From the NCBI GenBank assembly GCA_002421915.1, contig DISA01000031.1, positions 9,628 to 44,270 on the forward strand: a stretch of 34,643 nt of DNA, in the 5' to 3' direction. Every line of letters begins with the position of its first letter. Position 1 is the stretch's first letter. A program made the position numbers and the translations under genes. This document shows, in pieces, positions 30,401-34,643 of this stretch. Source of the stretch: Gallionellaceae bacterium UBA6222. GTDB taxonomy: Bacteria; Pseudomonadota; Gammaproteobacteria; Burkholderiales; Gallionellaceae. The notes under the pieces were generated by a model that searched no databases, was not told the DNA's origin, and saw only the letters and a list, made by a program, of their open reading frames with translations.

Positions 30401-32485
30401 GCCCGCATGGCGGGTGCAATGCGCCTGGGTGAGCTAACCCATCTCGTCGAGGACAGAGTCAACAAGGCGATCATGCGGGGCGAGCTGGATGAGGCCTTGT
30501 GGAACAAGCTGGACAACTATCTCGACCGTATCGGGATGGCTATCGAACAGCTGGGACAATCCCGCGCGGGCGACGAAGTCTCGGTCATGCCCAAGGCAGA
30601 AACTTTGATTATGGAAGAAGCAGCCGCCGTGCCACTCGCCGCCCCGGCGCTGGAAGTGGGAGCGGAGCACGCAATGCACGCGGCATTGTTGCGGGTGCGT
30701 TCCGACACGGTGGATCGCCTGGTCAACGCCGCGGGTGAAATCAGCGTGACCCGCTCGCGTGCCGAAGAGGGATTGCGCGAATTCAGAAACGGCGTGCTGG
30801 AATTGACCGACAGTGTCAACCGTATGCGCAAACAATTGCGTGAAATCGAAATTCAGGCGGAAAGTCAGATGCAGGCGCGTGCCGTCACGAGCAGCGATAG
30901 TGATAGCCAGTTTGACCCGCTGGAATTCGACCGCTTTACCCGACTGCAGGAGTTGACACGCTTCATGAACGAAAGCGTGCACGACGTGCAAACCGTGCAG
31001 CAAACACTGCTAAAAAATCTGGATGAGACGGTGGCCGCGCTGAACGCGCAATCGCGCCTTAATCGCGATCTGCAGCAGGGATTGATGGGTATCCGCATGG
31101 TGCCATTCTCCAGCATCAGCGAGCGTCTGTATCGCATCGTGCGCCAGACCGGCAAGGAACTGGGCAAACGAGCCAATCTGGAATTAAGCGGCACCGAGAT
31201 TGAGCTGGACCGCAGCGTCCTGGAAAAAATGACAGCGCCATTCGAGCACATGTTGCGCAATGCCCTCGCCCACGGCCTGGAATCACCGGAACAGCGCGCC
31301 CGGAACGGCAAGGCGCCAGCCGGGGAAATCAGTTTGTCACTGCGCCAGGAAAGCAACGAGGTGGTATTCGAACTGTCTGACGACGGTGCCGGCTTGGACA
31401 TCGAACGTATCCGGCAAAAAGCGCTGGAACAAAACCTCATCGCCGCCGGCGAAGAAGTCAGTAAAGACCAGTTGGTACAGTTGATCTTCACCGCCGGACT
31501 TTCGACGGCGGGAGAAGTCAGCGAGATCGCCGGACGCGGGGTCGGTCTCGACGTGGTGCGCAGCGAAGTATCGGCGCTCGGCGGGCGCATCGATGTGGCC
31601 TCGCAACCGGATAGAGGCGTGCGTTTCACCATCCACTTGCCGCTGACGCTGGCAGTGACGCGAACCCTGATGGTGCGCGCCGCGCAGTCGGTGTATGCGC
31701 TGCCTTCTTCCATGGTGGAGCATGTGCAGCAAGTCAAACCGGCCGAGTTGGATGCACTCTATGCGCAGCATCATGTCACATGGCAGGGCAAAAACTATCC
31801 GCTGTTCTACTTGCCGCGCGTGCTGGGTGACGAACAGGCTGAGGTGGTTAGCCAGCCGCACAATCCTGTACTGTTGCTGCGCAGCGGCGAACAGCGCATC
31901 GCGCTGCATGTTGACGCGCTGCTGGGCAACCAGGAAGTCGTGGTCAAAAACATCGGGCCGCAATTGGCGCGCCTGCCCGGCATCGCCGGGGCCACGGTAT
32001 CCACCGGCGGCGAGGTGATCCTCATCATCAATCCGGTCGCCTTCACCCAGCGCATCGCCGTCGCCCGCAAGATCGCCAAACCGGCAGCGATCAGCGAGAT
32101 TGTGCAGCGCAAACCGCTGGTGATGGTGGTGGACGACTCACTCACTGTGCGCAAGATCACCACCCGCCTGCTGGAACGTGCCGGTTATCAGGCGGTTACT
32201 GCCAAGGATGGCGTGGACGCGCTGGAACAACTGATGGAGATCATGCCTGACGTGATGCTGCTCGACATTGAAATGCCGCGCATGGACGGTTTCGAAGTGG
32301 CCAAACGGCTGCGCCAGGACGGCAAGACCCAGTCGTTGCCAATCATCATGATCACCTCGCGCACAGCGGACAAGCACCGCAATTACGCGCTGGAACTGGG
32401 CGTCAACGAATACCTTGGCAAGCCCTACCAGGAAGAAGAATTGCTGGGGCATATTGCCCGCTTCGTCAGCCTGCAACCCGTTTGA
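27485..32485 (+). CDS. chpA: ChpA/PilL-type hybrid chemotaxis histidine kinase (Hpt-CheA-REC)
   Basis: 1666 residues, starting with GTG at 27485, 12 bases after pilJ. The N-terminal half (1-600) holds helical bundles without an obvious phospho-histidine. Three Hpt-like sites follow: His626 (FHTLKGSGRMVG), His797 (AHTLAGVNRSMG) and His967 (LHTLKGSARMAG). Then come a dimerisation region, the CheA-type ATP-binding domain (N box HMLRNALAHG, G boxes DDGAGLD and GRGVGLDVV), a CheW-like domain (about 1390-1540) and a C-terminal receiver with Asp1594 (VMLLDIEMPRMDG). Pseudomonas ChpA is about 2470 residues with more Hpt-type sites, so this is a compact version. Its last 20 bases overlap the convergent photolyase remnant. 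Confidence 0.94.
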   Translation: MSTSFNPRLLLPAKAELDHSLAAIIGNCQNFFAATADSPAALESARNELRRAKGVLQMLNLRGLVVFCGELETLLNELAANPALATGMHRDAIQHALSGLSHYLDALVAGAPNAALRLFPEYQELHQARGLEMAFEADLFFPELEVKPPPELLQTMPQASADTHIKQARMHFQQGLLKWLRRENSGEALQAMRGALKVVEQCVAPVQRQFWWVAQGLVDCVALDGVPPELNPKKSFSRIDQRIRTLLEGAGFDEEAALSEMLYLVARSHTVSTAVEQIKRRFSLETFLPEAAALPPGETAALLGHMQAQLNAADETWEQCVLNNGAACSRFTQQAEKLHQLAEPLERDTLQFLCKQIHVTATHANKPEHAQSIATDMAMALILLGSGIEHYQQLGSGFHEQARIIASRLHEALLQQPEDSGKLSSLVALYCEMEQGNILTPLAAEMQSNLQQTEQTLIAFFGNATKRAELLQVGRLLSQVQGGLYILSLDVAGQLLVALRQIIERYRQGDMPTADEMRAVTTAFSAADNYVQGLSSGQKPDTVALDTALHALGQVSSGHAAVTAVAEEEGSASAVSVRSGDEDAELLEVFLEEAQEVMETLRANLEIGRMHPDSREPWITMRRAFHTLKGSGRMVGLTELGEVAWSVERAMNKWLATTQPATADLLAMVGDAEILFQHWVEILKSGSATARIDTAPLLAAADCIEHDKPLPQRTTPTQAGMVAAEAIKSAAAAEPELQGAAAEEPPIIIGSVNVPPALFHIASQEAIEHARALSVQLDDLQASPSPVISHTFMRAAHTLAGVNRSMGFHPIAELAFALEQWLEPRIDKSGAVGTPQLVLLDDVILALNRLCAGVRNLEEPAAQTELIARLAQDNSLTGMVVPVEQTEAATTAEVRIPAAEPTQKAAPAGQTKTQQQRRVRDEVDGQLLPIFLEEARELYPQIGGILRAWRETPGEAELGRSLQRSLHTLKGSARMAGAMRLGELTHLVEDRVNKAIMRGELDEALWNKLDNYLDRIGMAIEQLGQSRAGDEVSVMPKAETLIMEEAAAVPLAAPALEVGAEHAMHAALLRVRSDTVDRLVNAAGEISVTRSRAEEGLREFRNGVLELTDSVNRMRKQLREIEIQAESQMQARAVTSSDSDSQFDPLEFDRFTRLQELTRFMNESVHDVQTVQQTLLKNLDETVAALNAQSRLNRDLQQGLMGIRMVPFSSISERLYRIVRQTGKELGKRANLELSGTEIELDRSVLEKMTAPFEHMLRNALAHGLESPEQRARNGKAPAGEISLSLRQESNEVVFELSDDGAGLDIERIRQKALEQNLIAAGEEVSKDQLVQLIFTAGLSTAGEVSEIAGRGVGLDVVRSEVSALGGRIDVASQPDRGVRFTIHLPLTLAVTRTLMVRAAQSVYALPSSMVEHVQQVKPAELDALYAQHHVTWQGKNYPLFYLPRVLGDEQAEVVSQPHNPVLLLRSGEQRIALHVDALLGNQEVVVKNIGPQLARLPGIAGATVSTGGEVILIINPVAFTQRIAVARKIAKPAAISEIVQRKPLVMVVDDSLTVRKITTRLLERAGYQAVTAKDGVDALEQLMEIMPDVMLLDIEMPRMDGFEVAKRLRQDGKTQSLPIIMITSRTADKHRNYALELGVNEYLGKPYQEEELLGHIARFVSLQPV

Positions 32486-33021
32486 ACATCGCCAACGTCT
32501 TTTTCCGCGCCAGCACATGATCGACGATTGGTGCGGGATAGTCGCGTCCGATCTCAACCCCGCATCGAACCTGCTCGCTACGCGGCAGCAACCAAGGCGC
32601 GTGGATATATTTGTCCGGGCAATTCGCCAGCTCCGGCACATATCGCCGGATAAATTTGCCCTGCGCATCGAATTTTTCCGATTGCGTGACCGGGTTGAAA
32701 ATGCGGAACCAGGGCTGCGCATCACAGCCGGTCGAGGCCGCCCACTGCCAGCCGCCGTTGTTTGACGCCAAGTCATAGTCCGGCAATTTCGCCGCGAAAT
32801 AACGTTCACCCCAGCGCCTGCTTCACTTCCCGCACGCTGTGCCAGATGAATTCCACGCGCCGGTCGGCCTTCTCCGCCAGCGCATCGAGCATGTCGGCAT
32901 CAAACACAAAGACGCAATGCACCTGGCGACTGGTCTTGAGCGCGTAATACAGCGCGGCATGGTCATGCAAACGCAAGTCACGGCGGAACCAGCAAACGGA
33001 AACGGGGATATTTTCGGACAT
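32466..33021 (-). pseudogene. phrB: Deoxyribodipyrimidine photolyase remnant with a large internal deletion and frameshift
   Basis: Two parts of a class I photolyase are abutted. The N-terminal part (ATG at 33021, ending at a TGA at 32806) reads SVCWFRRDLRLHDHAALYYAL, then DRRVEFIWHSVREVKQALG, matching the first 75 or so residues of the family. The C-terminal part (frame ending at 32466) reads GERYFAAKLPDYDLASNNGG, then WQWAASTGCDAQPWFRIFNP and GRDYPAPIVDHVLARKKTLAMF, matching the last 115 or so. About 280 residues of the middle, including most of the flavin-binding core, are missing, and the two parts are in different frames. The junction is near 32810-32825. The gene cannot give a working light-dependent DNA repair enzyme. 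Its 3' end overlaps chpA. Confidence 0.9.
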
Positions 33022-33029
33022 GGGGCGAA

Positions 33030-33058
33030 TTGTGCAGGCTGGCACCAAAAGCTACAAT
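33030..33058 (+). promoter_or_regulatory. Candidate sigma-70 promoter of yqgE
   Basis: TTGTGC (33030-33035, 3 of 6) and TACAAT (33053-33058, 5 of 6) are separated by exactly 17 bases. Transcription would begin about 7 bases downstream, at or next to the ATG at 33065, which has no visible Shine-Dalgarno sequence. A leaderless or near-leaderless message is therefore possible. It lies in the 43-base gap shared with the divergent photolyase remnant. Confidence 0.45.
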
Positions 33059-33064
33059 GTCGCC

Positions 33065-33625
33065 ATGTCCGAGATCAACCTGACCAACCACTTTCTGATC
33101 GCCATGCCGGCGATGACCGACCCGTTTTTTGCAAAATCGCTCACCTACGTGTGCGAGCACAACGACGATGGCGCGATGGGTATTGTGGTGAACCGTCCGA
33201 TCAGCCTGACCTTGAGCGAGTTGTTCGCCCAGATCAACATGCCGCTCAATCAGGCCGGGCTGGATGACATGCCGGTCCATTTCGGCGGCCCGGTGCAGAC
33301 CGACCGCGGTTTCGTGCTGCACGATGCCGGTGGCAACTGGCAATCGACGATGCAGGTCAACGACCGGGTCAACCTCACCACCTCGAAAGACATCCTGCAG
33401 GCCGTGGGCGAAGGCAAAGGTCCGCAGCACCTGCTGGTTTCGCTCGGCTATGCCGGTTGGTCCAAGGGGCAACTGGAACAGGAACTGGCGGACAATGCCT
33501 GGCTCAGCGTGCCTGCCAGCGAACATATCCTGTTCGACCTGCCGGCCGAGGAACGCCTGTCGGCGGCGATGAAGCTGCTCGGCGTCGATTATGCAACTCT
33601 GTCGGACGAGGCAGGGCATGCCTGA
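33065..33625 (+). CDS. yqgE: YqgE/AlgH family protein (UPF0301)
   Basis: 186 residues from the ATG at 33065 (MSEINLTNHFLIAMPAMTDP); E. coli YqgE has 187. Family blocks are visible: FFAKSLTYVCEHNDDGAMGIVVNRPISLTLSELF, VHFGGPVQTDRGFVLHD, ISKDILQ-like TTSKDILQAVGEGKGPQHLLVSLGYAGWSKGQLEQELADNAWL. The function is unknown; the AlgH name comes from an alginate regulation study. The gene precedes ruvX as in many proteobacteria. A frame start at 33020 would add 15 non-conserved residues and overlap the promoter. Confidence 0.94.
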   Translation: MSEINLTNHFLIAMPAMTDPFFAKSLTYVCEHNDDGAMGIVVNRPISLTLSELFAQINMPLNQAGLDDMPVHFGGPVQTDRGFVLHDAGGNWQSTMQVNDRVNLTTSKDILQAVGEGKGPQHLLVSLGYAGWSKGQLEQELADNAWLSVPASEHILFDLPAEERLSAAMKLLGVDYATLSDEAGHA

Positions 33626-33681
33626 AAGCGCATGAATAAATCTACTGCGCAGCCCGATTGCGGCGTCGTGTGCTTTGAGTC

Positions 33682-34119
33682 ATGACGGTTTCCGGCACCC
33701 TGCTCGCTTTCGATTTCGGCACTCAACGCATCGGCATCGCCATCGGCAATACGCTCTCTGCCAGTGCCCGCCCCCTTACCACCATCGCCGATGAAAAAAA
33801 TGCAGTGCGCTTTGCGGCCATCGCAACACTGCTCGCAGAATGGCAACCGGGCGCGCTGGTGGTGGGCCTGCCCTGCAACGACGATGGTACCCCGCACGAG
33901 ATGACCGCGCGTTGCCGCCGTTTCGCCAACCAACTGAAAGGACGCTTTAATTTGCCGACGATACTGGTCGATGAGCGCTATACTTCCGCCGCCGCCAGCA
34001 CCCAACTGACCGCGCAGGGTGTCCACGGCAGAAAGCAAAAACCCTTGCTCGACCAGTATGCCGCGCAACAGATACTGCAAGCATATTTAGACGAACCTTC
34101 AGCGGGATTGATCGTATGA
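33682..34119 (+). CDS. ruvX: RuvX/YqgF Holliday-junction-resolvase-like / rRNA-processing nuclease
   Basis: 145 residues, RNase H fold. Catalytic acidic residues are in LLAFDFGTQRIGIAIG (Asp near residue 10), VDERYTSAAA and LLDQYAAQQIL (final Asp). VVGLPCNDDGTPHEMTARCRRFA is the family middle block. YqgF in E. coli is essential and processes the 5' end of 16S rRNA. It starts 56 bases after yqgE and its TGA overlaps the pyrB start by 4 bases (ATGA). No pyrR lies between ruvX and pyrB. Confidence 0.93.
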   Translation: MTVSGTLLAFDFGTQRIGIAIGNTLSASARPLTTIADEKNAVRFAAIATLLAEWQPGALVVGLPCNDDGTPHEMTARCRRFANQLKGRFNLPTILVDERYTSAAASTQLTAQGVHGRKQKPLLDQYAAQQILQAYLDEPSAGLIV

Positions 34120-34643
34120 ACAACCCACAACTCAATAAGCACGGTGAAATGCAGCATCTGCTGACCACCGAAGGCTTGCCCGTGCGCATCGTGCGCGAGA
34201 TCCTCGACAAGGCGAATGAGTTCGTCGATCTGGCCGAGTCGCGCGAGATCAAGAAAGTCCCGCTGCTGCACGGCAAGTCCGTGTTCAACATCTTCTTTGA
34301 GAACAGCACGCGCACCCGCACCACCTTTGAGATCGCGGCCAAGCGCCTGTCCGCCGATGTGGTCAACCTCAATATTGGCGCATCAAGCACCAGCAAGGGC
34401 GAGACTTTGCTCGACACGGTGGACAACCTGTGCGCGATGCACGCCGATATGTTCGTGGTGCGCCACGCCAGCAGCGGCGCCGCGCATCTCATCGCCAGCC
34501 ATGTCGCACCCGATATCCACGTGATCAACGCCGGCGACGGTCGCCACGCGCACCCGACGCAGGCGCTGCTCGACATGTTCACCATCCGCCACTACAAAAA
34601 AGAATTTCACAACCTGACCGTGGCCATCGTCGGCGACGTGCTG
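34116..34643 (+). CDS. pyrB: Aspartate carbamoyltransferase catalytic subunit PyrB (partial, 3' end outside window)
   Basis: 176 codons are present before the window ends, roughly the first 55 percent of the enzyme. The carbamoyl-phosphate-binding STRTR motif is at residues 64-68 (FENSTRTRTTFE). SSTSKGETLLDT and the aspartate-side HAHPTQALLDMF are present, and the sequence stops inside LTVAIVGDVL, the start of the second domain. It condenses carbamoyl phosphate with aspartate, committing to pyrimidine synthesis. The start overlaps ruvX by 4 bases. The neighbouring dihydroorotase gene of this operon type, if any, is beyond the window; a PyrC is encoded at 11016. Confidence 0.94.
   Translation, partial: MNNPQLNKHGEMQHLLTTEGLPVRIVREILDKANEFVDLAESREIKKVPLLHGKSVFNIFFENSTRTRTTFEIAAKRLSADVVNLNIGASSTSKGETLLDTVDNLCAMHADMFVVRHASSGAAHLIASHVAPDIHVINAGDGRHAHPTQALLDMFTIRHYKKEFHNLTVAIVGDVL

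Noticed and set aside
1..34643. tRNA, rRNA, CRISPR array, insertion sequence or prophage genes
   Set aside because: None was recognised when reading the sequence and translations; the repeats found are short palindromes without a transposase.

Overview
The window is a gene-dense, GC-rich stretch of a Gram-negative chromosome. The gene content suggests a betaproteobacterium: NtrC, LPS heptose genes, UbiE (ubiquinone), a betaproteobacterial-style DiaA, a PilG/H/I/J-ChpA twitching chemotaxis operon, DUF2288 and DUF971. A free-living member of the Nitrosomonadales (for example the Gallionellaceae) is my best guess, from protein resemblance only. No rRNA, tRNA, CRISPR array, prophage or insertion-sequence transposase was seen. 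Most of the window is conserved housekeeping sequence. The oddities are small: dispersed palindromic repeats, a tiny membrane-protein gene and a photolyase wrecked by an internal deletion.

Layout. (1) 1-697: the 3' part of ntrC, closed by a palindromic repeat. (2) 713-5708, minus strand: a tightly coupled run lpoA > yraN > diaA > dolP > hldE-type adenylyltransferase > DUF971 > ubiE > yjdM/phnA > a small Cys-rich protein. Its first half matches the E. coli lpoA-yraN-diaA-dolP (yraMNOP) order. rsmI diverges from lpoA with overlapping 5' ends. (3) 6646-10887: an RND efflux adaptor and pump pair. (4) 11016-12050: pyrC, preceded by an 86-bp element with terminal inverted repeats. (5) 12051-12453: a gap holding a 23-codon membrane-peptide gene on the minus strand with a strong promoter and ribosome binding site. 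(6) 12454-13698: gamma-carbonic-anhydrase-like protein, DUF2288 and DUF302. (7) 13705-20609, minus strand: rsmE > tautomerase > argA > yggX > ppk1 > sixA > pap, which includes a polyphosphate synthesis and use cassette. (8) 20687-24077: a thioredoxin-fold protein, trkA and trkH (potassium uptake), overlapping end to start. (9) 24165-32485: pilG-pilH-pilI-pilJ-chpA, a chemosensory system for type IV pili, without pilK or chpB. (10) 32466-33021, minus strand: a photolyase remnant. (11) 33065 to the end: yqgE, ruvX and the start of pyrB.

How the genes work together. The lpoA-hldE block is about the cell envelope (peptidoglycan synthase activation, outer-membrane maintenance, LPS core heptose). 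ppk1, sixA and pap make polyphosphate and use it to phosphorylate AMP, with a phosphohistidine phosphatase between them. The pil/chp proteins pass a surface or chemical signal from PilJ through PilI to ChpA and on to PilG and PilH, which control pilus extension and retraction. Short overlaps or near-abutting starts (TGATG, ATGA and GTGA types) join many neighbours, so most groups are probably transcribed and translated together.
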